From assembly GCA_001803235.1 (NCBI GenBank), contig MHBL01000385.1, positions 50,931-114,930 of the forward strand: 64,000 nt of DNA, in the 5' to 3' direction. The position numbers and the translations under genes were made by a program. How positions within the stretch are numbered: the stretch's first letter is position 1; each line of letters opens with the position of its first letter. This document shows, piece after piece, positions 9,447 through 17,238 of this stretch. Source of the stretch: Lentisphaerae bacterium RIFOXYA12_64_32. Its GTDB lineage: Bacteria > Verrucomicrobiota > Lentisphaeria > Oligosphaerales > YB12-FULL-65-16. The notes under the pieces are model-generated. The model made no database searches, was not told the DNA's origin, and worked only from the letters and a program-made list of their open reading frames with translations.

Positions 9447-10451
9447 TCACTGCTGCGCCGGCGGCGCGTTGGGAATTGCCATTCCCTGGAAAAGGCGATT
9501 CCGCTGGTTGAGAAGGGCGATGGCTTCTGTGACAGGTAGTTTGCAGTCCAGCGTGACCGTCTTGTCGTTCACTCCGAGTTTGATTCCCTGCGTAAGTTTC
9601 GCCAGTTCAGGGACCTGCGCGCCCTGGAACATGAGCAGGCTGACCATCCCTGCAACGAACTGTTGGATCTGCACCGCACTCTCTGGCTTATCCGCATCGC
9701 ACATGGCAGAGAACGACAATAGATCTTCGGTCTCGCCGAAGTCGGTACGCAACGCGCTGATGCTCGTCAACATGGCAATCCTGGCCTGGTTCCCCGGGTT
9801 GATCATTTCGGGCGGGATGTCCATGTGACGCAAGCGTGTGGACAGGAATGCGGTGGGCGTGACGGCGAGCCCTTCCCACTCCGCGGACCCCGCCGCACCG
9901 GCTTCCTTGCCGTCCATCACGTCGAGCACGAACAGCAGTGCGGGCTTGCCCGGCCCCACGACAACGGTATTGGCGTCGAAGAGGCAGACGACGGCTTGGT
10001 CGGCGGTTGGGCGCTGCGCCTGCGGGTCCGCCTGGGCCGGATTCTGCGGTGCCGAGAGGTGGAGCACATGCGTCCCCACGGTCTCCGTCGTGTACCCCGG
10101 ACGTTCCTTCAGTTTCGCGACGAGCACTTCCTGGTTGTACGCCACGTCGATGATGGCGACGATATTCTCCTGGGAGACGCCATCGCCGAAAAGGGTCAAG
10201 CCGCGCAGATCGGAAGGTTTCTGGTTCGCCAGGAGGCTCTGCATCTCTTTGGGCAGGGAAACCGGCGTGCCCTGGGGAGACTGCTGGAACACGGCCTGAC
10301 CGAACTTGGCCTTGAGGAAAAGTTCCATGTCCACGTGTACGATCCACTTGGCGCCCGCGGGCACCTTGGCCGGCAGGAGCGGCCCAGCCGAGACGGCGCA
10401 GGCCATCAGGAGGGACATGAGGACCGACGCGCGCAGGAGAGACTCTTTCAT
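9447..10451 (-). CDS. Exported protein of unknown function
   Basis: The 334-residue product starts with a signal peptide (MKESLLRASVLMSLLMACAVSAG) at ATG 10451, preceded by AAAGGAA; a longer frame would begin 20 residues earlier. The mature part has LPAKVPAGAKWIVHVDMELFLKAKFGQAV near the N-terminus, a pattern I recognise from exported proteins of Planctomycetes-like genomes but cannot name. The rest alternates short beta strands and helices without catalytic motifs. It lies downstream of, and on the same strand as, the deacetylase-like and PHP genes, 130 bases away. Confidence 0.7.
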   Translation of the reverse strand: MKESLLRASVLMSLLMACAVSAGPLLPAKVPAGAKWIVHVDMELFLKAKFGQAVFQQSPQGTPVSLPKEMQSLLANQKPSDLRGLTLFGDGVSQENIVAIIDVAYNQEVLVAKLKERPGYTTETVGTHVLHLSAPQNPAQADPQAQRPTADQAVVCLFDANTVVVGPGKPALLFVLDVMDGKEAGAAGSAEWEGLAVTPTAFLSTRLRHMDIPPEMINPGNQARIAMLTSISALRTDFGETEDLLSFSAMCDADKPESAVQIQQFVAGMVSLLMFQGAQVPELAKLTQGIKLGVNDKTVTLDCKLPVTEAIALLNQRNRLFQGMAIPNAPPAQQ

Positions 10452-10581
10452 TGTCGTGCGTTCCTTTCCTTGTCTGGGGTTCATGTGACCATCATCTGAC
10501 GATGTATCCAACCCTTTTCTTCAGCACCGGCAGTTCTGCACAGGCTTAAAACCGAGGGCAGAGCAGGCGTGCGTTGGGCAC

Positions 10582-11652
10582 TCACTCCGGGACGCCCAGG
10601 AATCCATGGCTGTAGAAGACCGGGCAGTAGTCGTTTTCTGTGAGCCAGCGAACGGTTGCTTCACAGCGCTCCGCGTAGTCGGATTCGTACGCACGATAGT
10701 CGGAGTAGAAGTACTGCTCGTGGATCATGACCTCCATGACGTCGCGCTGGTGCGGATTGGCGGCGACCGCCGCCATGTGGGCGGCGATCTTATCGAGGGC
10801 CACGCCGTTGATCACGATGTCGTGACGGATGAAGATCATGTCTTCTCCGATATCCTTCCAGTAGTCACGGCCGGCGAGGTGGCGGACATGGTCGGCATCG
10901 AGGTAATACGAGACGTGCGGCCGTGCATCCTGTCCCAGGACGAAGTACCCGCAGAGGCCGCGGATGCCACGGTCCCGCAGTGCTCGACACCCGTCACGTG
11001 TGGCTTCGCCCCAATGGACCGTGGTGAACGAGTTGAGGGAGGCTTCCCCGGCGAAACGCAGGATTTCGTTCGTCACCAGGTCGAAATCACGCCCGATCTC
11101 ATCGTAGGAGGCGCGGATGTAGGGCTCGTTGGGGTCGTTCTGCAAAGCGTGGAACGTGAGCCGGAACCAGTCGGCGTTGTCTTGCCACTCGCCCCGATAT
11201 GTGTCGGGCATCATGGACAGATTGAACCCATCACACTGGTAGTAGATGTTGCAGTTCACCTTGGTGCCATAGCGCTGGTGCAACCGGCGCCACAACGCCA
11301 TGTAGGGATGTTCAAAGATGGAGTGCGGTTTCCCATTCGCAATGTCGCGCAGAAACCAGATATCATCGTCCAGCGAGAAGCGATAGCGTTTGAACGAATT
11401 CCTGTCGTAGAGCACAGTGACGGTGTCGAGCGACTCCGCACAGGCCGCGCGCAGCACCGTTTCTCGCGCCGAAAGGCACACCGTAGCCCGGAACTCGCCG
11501 CCCTTCACATCCGCCGGATTCCCGTTCACGGTGACGGGCTCTCCCTTCGGGCACCGGCCATGGACCACGATTTGCAGGCCATCCCTAGTCTCGCGACCGT
11601 CATGGCGGTTCAGGATGGCACCATCAATTGGATTCGTGAACCGAACGTGCAT
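10582..11652 (-). CDS. Polysaccharide deacetylase-like protein with N-terminal Ig-like domain
   Basis: ATG 11652 is chosen (MHVRFTNPIDGAILNRHDG); the longer frame upstream is a shadow of the PHP gene. Residues 1-90 look like a beta-sandwich of the glucodextranase type (VTVNGNPADVKGGEFRATVCL). The remainder starts with FSLDDDIWFLRDIA, where the Asp cluster fits the metal-binding first motif of NodB-like deacetylases, and later shows TTVHWGEATRDG and MIHEQYFYSDY. No signal peptide. It could act on a sugar or polysaccharide, or be a lineage-specific hydrolase on the same barrel. It is 31 bases downstream of the PHP phosphatase and very likely co-transcribed. Confidence 0.55.
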   Translation of the reverse strand: MHVRFTNPIDGAILNRHDGRETRDGLQIVVHGRCPKGEPVTVNGNPADVKGGEFRATVCLSARETVLRAACAESLDTVTVLYDRNSFKRYRFSLDDDIWFLRDIANGKPHSIFEHPYMALWRRLHQRYGTKVNCNIYYQCDGFNLSMMPDTYRGEWQDNADWFRLTFHALQNDPNEPYIRASYDEIGRDFDLVTNEILRFAGEASLNSFTTVHWGEATRDGCRALRDRGIRGLCGYFVLGQDARPHVSYYLDADHVRHLAGRDYWKDIGEDMIFIRHDIVINGVALDKIAAHMAAVAANPHQRDVMEVMIHEQYFYSDYRAYESDYAERCEATVRWLTENDYCPVFYSHGFLGVPE

Positions 11653-11683
11653 GTTGCACCTCGATACTCTCCGGGGGGCTCTG

Positions 11684-12514
11684 TCACGGGCTCCCCAATG
11701 ACAAAACTCGCCGCTGGCGCTTTGCGAAGGCCAGCGTCTCCCTGTAACCGATTCGGCGCAGCACTTCGGTCGCGCGCTGAAAATCGCGCCCAATGTGCGC
11801 CGTCTCGTGCGCATCATCCGAGATAAGCACCGGAATGCCACGGCGGCAGCATTCGCGCAGGAGCCGTTCGGACGGGTAGGCATCCTGGCAGGGCTTGTAC
11901 CAGCCGGCGGTGTTCAATTCCACAGGCAATCCGGCTGCGGCCACGGCTTCCAAGGCGGCGGCAACGACGGCGTCCATGTTGGCCACAGCGGGGAACGCGA
12001 ATTTCTTCACCAGATCCAAGTGACCGATGAAATCGACGCGCCCCTTACGGGCTAAGTCAGCAACCCGTTGCCAATAGTGCCGATGCACGGTGTCCACCTC
12101 CGCCTGGCTGAGGTGTTCCCAGTGCCGAGGATCGGCGTCGATGGGGAAGTTGCCGTCAAAATGCACCGACCCGATGAGAAAGTCGAATGGATGGGGTGCA
12201 ACCAGGTTGAGCAACTCGTCGAACGTTTCCGGAAAGAACTCCAACTCGACCCCGACGCGTACTGCGATGTCCGCGCCCCGGGCCGCATTTCGCACAGCTT
12301 CCACATACTCAGCCAGTCGCTGGGGGGGGATGGCCCAAGGCGGGGCGGGTTGGGCGCCCGGCAAAATGGCCAAGTGGTCACTGATGCCTATTTCCTCGAA
12401 TCCGGTGGCGGCGGCCTGGTGGACCATGCTTTCGACCGTCGCCAGTCCATCGCTCCAGCGGGTGTGCATGTGATACGAAGGTAACCGATGATGCTTGAGT
12501 TCAGACACGCTCAC
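11684..12514 (-). CDS. PHP-domain phosphatase, HisJ/histidinol-phosphatase-like
   Basis: PHP-family metal motifs are all visible: HMHTRWSDG, ISDHLA, VGVELEFFP, GSVHFDGNFPID, GHLDLVKKF, ELNTAGW and LISDDAHETAHIG. This order matches HisJ-type histidinol-phosphate phosphatases, which make L-histidinol in the histidine pathway, though the family also contains other sugar phosphatases. The start is GTG, either at 12514 or at 12508; the second has GAGAGGTGAG as ribosome-binding site. hisF is 30 kb away, and the neighbour downstream is a deacetylase-like gene, so a role outside histidine synthesis is possible. Confidence 0.8.
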   Translation of the reverse strand: MSVSELKHHRLPSYHMHTRWSDGLATVESMVHQAAATGFEEIGISDHLAILPGAQPAPPWAIPPQRLAEYVEAVRNAARGADIAVRVGVELEFFPETFDELLNLVAPHPFDFLIGSVHFDGNFPIDADPRHWEHLSQAEVDTVHRHYWQRVADLARKGRVDFIGHLDLVKKFAFPAVANMDAVVAAALEAVAAAGLPVELNTAGWYKPCQDAYPSERLLRECCRRGIPVLISDDAHETAHIGRDFQRATEVLRRIGYRETLAFAKRQRRVLSLGSP

Positions 12515-12652
12515 CTCTCAACACAGCAGGGGACCTGCTGGCGTCTCAATGTATGGGCAGCAAGGCATGGGGCTCGGGATCGGCACCCTTCTTCTGTGAG
12601 TCATAACCTTAATCTCGGTCTGAGGTGCGCGCAAATGCCGCCATGACAGAAC

Positions 12653-12754
12653 CGTGCTGCGCCAGTCGCGGGTAGAGATAAGGTCGAATTTTGACCGGGG
12701 TAGCGCCACTTTGGTCAGCCACCCCAACCGTGCGCCCGTGACTGACGCAGCACG
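12653..12754. repeat. Non-coding dispersed element, copy C1
   Basis: A 102-base element with terminal inverted repeats: CGTGCTGCGCCAGTCGCGGG on the left and its near-perfect inverse at the right end (three mismatches). The interior aligns with the reverse complement of copy C2, sharing TTGACCGGGG and CCACTTTGG. It lies in the 331-base gap between the PHP gene and mreD, 91 bases before the mreD start. Nothing else is evident in that gap. Confidence 0.75.
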
Positions 12755-12845
12755 CAGAACCGATCTGTCGATCAACATGTCGACAGGGCGCTCGGCCCGT
12801 GTTACGTTTCTGCGGTGTCGTACCGAGTGCAACGAGGCAAGTTCC

Positions 12846-13352
12846 ATGGCATGGGTATGGTTGGCGTTCTGCGCTTTTTTCAGCATGGTGCTGGAAACCG
12901 TTCTGGGTAACCACGGGGTGGCGGTCCCAGTGGTCCATGTTGTCGCCTTCTACCTTGTCGTGGCATTCGGGTGGCAGCGGGCACTGGTGCCGATGGCTCT
13001 GGCCGGCACACTCTTGGATGTGGTCCTCGGACGAACATTTCCCTGTTCGCTCCTCGCGCTGCCGGTGGTGATGGTCCTGGCGTTGTTCTGGCGCCGGCAG
13101 GGCGACTGTCGGCATCGGCTGGTTCAGGCCATTCCCGGAGGACTTGTCGGTCTGATTTCGGGCAGTGCCGTGATCGCCTGTGAACGGGTTCTGACCGCCC
13201 AACTCAACGGCCCGCTTGTGCTCGGTCTTGTCGGCCTTCTCCTCAGGGTTTCCGTGGGTGGGGCGGTAGCCCTTCCTGTGCTCGCTTGGGTCCTTGACGC
13301 AGCCGGTCGCCGGCTGGCCGTCGGCGGTTACTCCCATGCTCAAGATACGTAA
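12846..13352 (+). CDS. mreD: Rod-shape protein MreD-like membrane protein
   Basis: The 168-residue protein is almost wholly hydrophobic, with five or six membrane segments (WVWLAFCAFFSMVLETVL; VVHVVAFYLVVAFGW; LALPVVMVLALFW; GLVGLISGSAVIA; VGGAVALPVLAWVLDAAG). Size, topology and position directly ahead of the PBP2 gene match MreD, a partner of the elongasome. The interior LAGTLLDVVLGRTFPCSLLALP fits the family pattern of a membrane-embedded D..... G segment. ATG 12846 has GAGG eight bases upstream. It overlaps mrdA by 17 bases, so translation is probably coupled. mreB and mreC are not adjacent. Confidence 0.75.
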   Translation: MAWVWLAFCAFFSMVLETVLGNHGVAVPVVHVVAFYLVVAFGWQRALVPMALAGTLLDVVLGRTFPCSLLALPVVMVLALFWRRQGDCRHRLVQAIPGGLVGLISGSAVIACERVLTAQLNGPLVLGLVGLLLRVSVGGAVALPVLAWVLDAAGRRLAVGGYSHAQDT

Positions 13353-15177
13353 GACGTTAATTCATAATGAGTCCCCAAGGCCTGACACCGCAGATGGCCG
13401 CCTGACGCGCCGGCTTTGGCTCGTGGGCCTCATCTTCGCGGCTTCGCTGGCAGCGTTGTTGTGGCGCCTCTGGGAGTTGCAGGTCCACCAGGGCGAAGAT
13501 CACTTGCGCGCCATACAGCGCCAGAGCGTGCGGCGCATCCGCCTGAGTCCCGAGCGAGGTCGGATGTTCGCAGCGGATGGCACTGTGCTGGTGGACAATC
13601 GCCCCGTCTACGACGTGGTTTTCCACGTGTCCGAAATGCGGCGCCCCGGACCGCGCCGGAACACGCTGAACCACATCATGGAGCAGGGACTGCGGTTGTC
13701 CAAGCGTCTCCAGAAGACTTCGCGGCTTTCTCCTGATGTCATTGAACGACACCTGAAGTTCTTCCCCGCGATGCCCCTCCCTGTGTTTACCGATCTCAGT
13801 CCCCGAGAATTGATCTTGACCGCAGAACTGATGCCACCCATCGCGGGGGCGGAGATCGTGACTCGGGTGCTTCGGCGGTATCCCCTGCCAGGCGTGGCGA
13901 CGCACTGCCTGGGTTTCACCGGGTATCGGCGTCCTCCAGAGGGACCTGAGTCAAAACGCTACTCGTACGTGGAGCAGGAACCGCGGGGACGCAACGGTCT
14001 CGAATTGTTCTACGACAACGAACTGGCCGGGGAGGGAGGATCCATGCTGGTGCGCGTCGACATGCTGGGGTATGTGCACGAGGAGATTGGGGTCCGGAAG
14101 CCGCCCGGGCACGGCAAGGACCTGCGCCTGACCCTGGAATCAAAGGCGCAGGTTGCCGCCGACCGTCTGCTGACAGGCCGACGTGGTGCTATCGTGGTGC
14201 TGAACGCTCGCACGGGGGCTGTTCTGGCCATGGCGTCAGCCCCGACGTACAACCTGGCGGAACTGAGTGCCGTTACTTACAGCGGTCTGCTGGCGGACAC
14301 GGCCAATGCGCCCCTGCTGAACCGGGCGATTAGCGCCAACTACACCCCGGGGTCCATTGTCAAGCCTTTGATCGGACTGGCCGCGATGGAGGCCGGCGTG
14401 GTCACTCCCGAGCAAACTCTGCACTGCGGTGGTGCTTTCTACTTCGGGCCAACCGCCATCCGGTGCTGGAACCGTTGGGGACACGGCGATGTGGCGTTGG
14501 TTGATGCCTTGCGTGGTTCCTGCAACCCGTACTTCTTGACGGTCGGAGTGGAGTGCGGGCTGGCACGCCTGATTCCCGTCCTGGCCGGGGCTGGCATTGG
14601 GGCCCGTCCCGAGGTGGACCTACCATCAGCGGGGGCCGGGCTCTTGCCCGACCGTGGGTACGCCCAGGAACACTGGGGGAGGGGGTGGATTGCCGTTGAC
14701 ACCGCGTATGTCTCCATCGGGCAGGGCGCCATAGCCCTCAGCCCGCTGCAAGCTGCCATGTACGTTGCCGCCATTGGGAATGGGGGCGTTGTCTATCGAC
14801 CGCATCTGGTGGGATCCATCCGGCTGGTTGATGGGGGGGGCTGGCTTGAGACCGTTCCCGCAATGGCGCATCGACTTCCCGTTCGTGCCGAGAACCTGCG
14901 CGTGGTGCAGCAGGGGATGGAGGAGGCGGTCGGGAGCACGGGGGCAACAGCCGCTGCGGCGCGGACTCCGGCGATTTCGCTGGCCGGCAAGACAGGGACC
15001 GCCCAAGTCTCGGAGCATGGCGTGCGCTACAGCAATGCCTGGTTCATCGGATACGGCCCCATCGAGGCGCCACTCTACGCGATTGCCGTGGTGATTGAGC
15101 GTGGCGAATCGGGTGGCAAAACGGCGGCCCCTTTGGCCCGCGAGTTATTCGAAACGTGGCTCGAAGCCGGGCATTGA
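13336..15177 (+). CDS. mrdA: Penicillin-binding protein 2, peptidoglycan transpeptidase
   Basis: A class B PBP: an N-terminal cytoplasmic stub, one membrane helix (LWLVGLIFAASLAALLWRL), the pedestal with SPERGRMFAADGTVLVDNRPVYDV, and a transpeptidase domain. The active-site triad is complete: SIVK in YTPGSIVKP, SCN in GSCNPYF, and KTG in AGKTGTAQV. Pairing with mreD points to the elongation enzyme PBP2 rather than FtsI. It crosslinks lateral wall peptidoglycan in the periplasm with an RodA-type partner that is not in the window. ATG 13336 is preferred over the frame start at 13294; the resulting 613 residues match the family length. Confidence 0.92.
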   Translation: MLKIRKTLIHNESPRPDTADGRLTRRLWLVGLIFAASLAALLWRLWELQVHQGEDHLRAIQRQSVRRIRLSPERGRMFAADGTVLVDNRPVYDVVFHVSEMRRPGPRRNTLNHIMEQGLRLSKRLQKTSRLSPDVIERHLKFFPAMPLPVFTDLSPRELILTAELMPPIAGAEIVTRVLRRYPLPGVATHCLGFTGYRRPPEGPESKRYSYVEQEPRGRNGLELFYDNELAGEGGSMLVRVDMLGYVHEEIGVRKPPGHGKDLRLTLESKAQVAADRLLTGRRGAIVVLNARTGAVLAMASAPTYNLAELSAVTYSGLLADTANAPLLNRAISANYTPGSIVKPLIGLAAMEAGVVTPEQTLHCGGAFYFGPTAIRCWNRWGHGDVALVDALRGSCNPYFLTVGVECGLARLIPVLAGAGIGARPEVDLPSAGAGLLPDRGYAQEHWGRGWIAVDTAYVSIGQGAIALSPLQAAMYVAAIGNGGVVYRPHLVGSIRLVDGGGWLETVPAMAHRLPVRAENLRVVQQGMEEAVGSTGATAAAARTPAISLAGKTGTAQVSEHGVRYSNAWFIGYGPIEAPLYAIAVVIERGESGGKTAAPLARELFETWLEAGH

Positions 15178-15253
15178 CCGTGCGCTTCGGGGCGGACCGG
15201 ACAAGCCGTCGCCTCATCCGTACGGCTCGGCAGCTGAACTTGTTGCGCACGAG

Positions 15254-15757
15254 TCATCGGGGGGATCCGAGTACGCTCATCCCGCGCTTTCCCACCTCGG
15301 CGTTCCGCCGCACGATGTTGAACTGGGCGCGCGGGGTGATCCGGACATAACGCGTGTTCTTGTTGGCAGTATACGTAATCAAGTACTGATTGTGCGGGAT
15401 GGGGATTGCCTGATTGGTCTTCTCGTATTGGTCCCAGGCGCTGCGAATCGCCGGGTAGGCGCCATCCCAGTAGGGGATGATATTGGTGAAGAAAAGTTCA
15501 CAGTCCTTGTGCATGCGTTCCGTCTGCTCTTCGGCTCGTGTGCCGACAGTGGGCACGTTCGCCACCAAGGTCATATGGGTTTCCGAATACTCGACCGTAA
15601 CATTGGGGGTCTTTGCCGTCCACGTCCCCAGTTTGAGTTGGGCGGGCGATCCCAAGCCGTAGAACACAACCGCCTTGGTGGGCCACTCGTACCACTCCCA
15701 ACCCGAACAGAAAGGGATCAGCAAGAAGATCACGCACACACCGAACCGGGACCTCAT
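15254..15757 (-). CDS. Small exported protein of unknown function
   Basis: The 167-residue product begins MRSRFGVCVIFLLIPFCSGWEW, a signal peptide with a Cys near the cleavage region but no clear lipobox. ATG 15757 is chosen because AAAGGAG lies nine bases upstream, whereas the ATG at 15766 directly abuts it. The body is rich in Tyr and Trp, with PNVTVEYSETHMTLVANVPTVG and ITYTANKNTRYVRITPRAQ. No family recognised. It converges on mrdA, with 76 bases between the two stop codons. Confidence 0.65.
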   Translation of the reverse strand: MRSRFGVCVIFLLIPFCSGWEWYEWPTKAVVFYGLGSPAQLKLGTWTAKTPNVTVEYSETHMTLVANVPTVGTRAEEQTERMHKDCELFFTNIIPYWDGAYPAIRSAWDQYEKTNQAIPIPHNQYLITYTANKNTRYVRITPRAQFNIVRRNAEVGKRGMSVLGSPR

Positions 15758-16012
15758 CTTCGCCATCTCCTTTTCGCTGCAACAACAGATCGTTTTCTTG
15801 AAAGGTCACAGGAGGAACGACGTCTTCCTTTTCTGATCAAACACTGACCTCACTATAGCACTCAAGGTCGGAGAGTTCACTCGCCTGGCCGGCTCAAGAG
15901 ACGACGTGCGGAAGCCACTCAGTCGCAGATGCAGGGCAGGGGAGGACAATCACAGAACGAACGCTGGCGTCGCCATGACGCGCGGGCGATTTGGGTTCTG
16001 CCCGGGAGGCGA

Positions 16013-16852
16013 TCATGCCGCCGCGGACACGCTCTGGAGGGTGTCACTCTCCAGCATGGCCCGAAGTTGGTGGAGCGCGCGGTTCTGAATCTGGCGAATC
16101 CTTTCACGAGTACGGCCGACGATTTGGCTGATCTCTTCCAGCGTGTGCGGGCGAGTCCCGCCGAGCCCGTACCGCAGATTGATGATCCGTCGCTCCCGCT
16201 CATCCAGGTTATCCACCAGTTCGAGCATGTGTCGGATCATCTCGTGTTCCTGTATGATCCGATCCGGCGCCGGCGCTCCGTCATCGGGGATGATATCGCG
16301 CAGTTCGCCGTCTTCCCCGTCCTGCACAGGCGCACTCAGGGAAACCGTTGTGGTCCGCACCCGTCCCAAGCCGCATACCGTCCGTTCCGTCAGGTTCACC
16401 ACCACGGCAACTTCCGCGTCGGTAGGGTCGCGATCCAACCGCTCGCGAAGCCTGCTGCGCGCGTCTTGGATCTTGCTGATCTTGGTCGCAGACTGGACGG
16501 GTATGCGAATCGTCCGTGCTTGGTTCGCCAAAGCCCTGCGCATCGACTGCTTGATCCACCACGCGGCGTAACTGCTGAGTTTCGCGCCCTTGCTCGGATC
16601 GAACTTGCCGACCGCCACCATCAGACCGATGTTCCCCTCTGAAATGAGGTCCAATAAGGGCAACCCGCGTCCTTTGAAATCGTGGGCTATCTTGACGACA
16701 AGGCGAAGGTTGCTGCGGATCAGGCGAGTGCGGCAAGCCTCAGAGCCTTGGTGAATCCCCTTGGCCAGGTCGGATTCCTCGGCGGGGGTCACCAGCGGGT
16801 ACTGGGCAATGTGTTGCATGTAGAGTTTGAGCGTGTCGTTATCCGAGAGCAT
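16013..16852 (-). CDS. RNA polymerase sigma factor, sigma70 family (group 2-like)
   Basis: The 279-residue protein has region 1.2 (DTLKLYMQHIAQYPLVTPAEE), region 2 (RSNLRLVVKIAHDFKGRGLPLLDLISEGNIGLM, then YAAWWIKQSMRRAL), region 3, and region 4 (LDERERRIINLRYGLGG and TLEEISQIVGRTRERIRQIQ, the -35-reading helix-turn-helix). It lacks the long acidic region 1.1 and the non-conserved insert of RpoD, so it is an alternative, RpoS/SigB-like group 2 factor rather than the primary sigma. GGGAGG lies five bases before the ATG. Its regulon is unknown. Confidence 0.92.
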   Translation of the reverse strand: MLSDNDTLKLYMQHIAQYPLVTPAEESDLAKGIHQGSEACRTRLIRSNLRLVVKIAHDFKGRGLPLLDLISEGNIGLMVAVGKFDPSKGAKLSSYAAWWIKQSMRRALANQARTIRIPVQSATKISKIQDARSRLRERLDRDPTDAEVAVVVNLTERTVCGLGRVRTTTVSLSAPVQDGEDGELRDIIPDDGAPAPDRIIQEHEMIRHMLELVDNLDERERRIINLRYGLGGTRPHTLEEISQIVGRTRERIRQIQNRALHQLRAMLESDTLQSVSAAA

Positions 16853-17177
16853 TTTTCCTCCCTTAAAATCTCCCCGTCGGACTCAAATTTCCCAAGGAAC
16901 CACGAGGCGAGCGACCGCATTCCCACCTATTGCCGCGATAACGCGCGGTTCGGTCAATCCTTGCGTCACCTTATCAAAGAGTAGACCCGACTGGGCAGAA
17001 AAGCAAGAGGGATCGATCGAGGAAATTGCACCTTTCGGCCCACGTGCCGCCGGCTGTCGACAAGAAGCCGCGGCGGTGACGGACGACTTGGCTCTTCCCC
17101 GTGCTTACGGCGACGGAGGAGACGCGCGAACTCTCATGCGTTGAAGAACAGGCGCATGTTTTCGGGGGGATGACCCA
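16853..17177. other. Intergenic gap between divergent genes
   Basis: This stretch separates the sigma-factor gene from the membrane-protein gene to the right. Apart from the ribosome-binding site of the sigma gene at its left edge, I see no gene, repeat or RNA structure. Confidence 0.5.
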
Positions 17178-17228
17178 AAACGGAAACGTTCCGTTTCCCT
17201 TGCTCAGGCTAGGCGAGACCGCTAGAGT
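17178..17228 (+). promoter_or_regulatory. Palindromic operator-like site plus promoter of the membrane-protein gene
   Basis: AAACGGAAACGTTCCGTTT (17178-17196) is a perfect 8-3-8 inverted repeat. It is followed immediately by TTGCTC (17200-17205), a 17-base spacer and TAGAGT (17223-17228). Transcription would begin about three bases before the ATG at 17239, implying a leaderless or near-leaderless mRNA. The palindrome sits just upstream of the -35 box. Confidence 0.45.
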
Positions 17229-17238
17229 AGCGACTCAC

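Noticed and set aside
10606..11826. 406-codon + strand frame over the deacetylase-like gene
   Set aside because: Mirror of the real minus-strand gene, with shadow composition.
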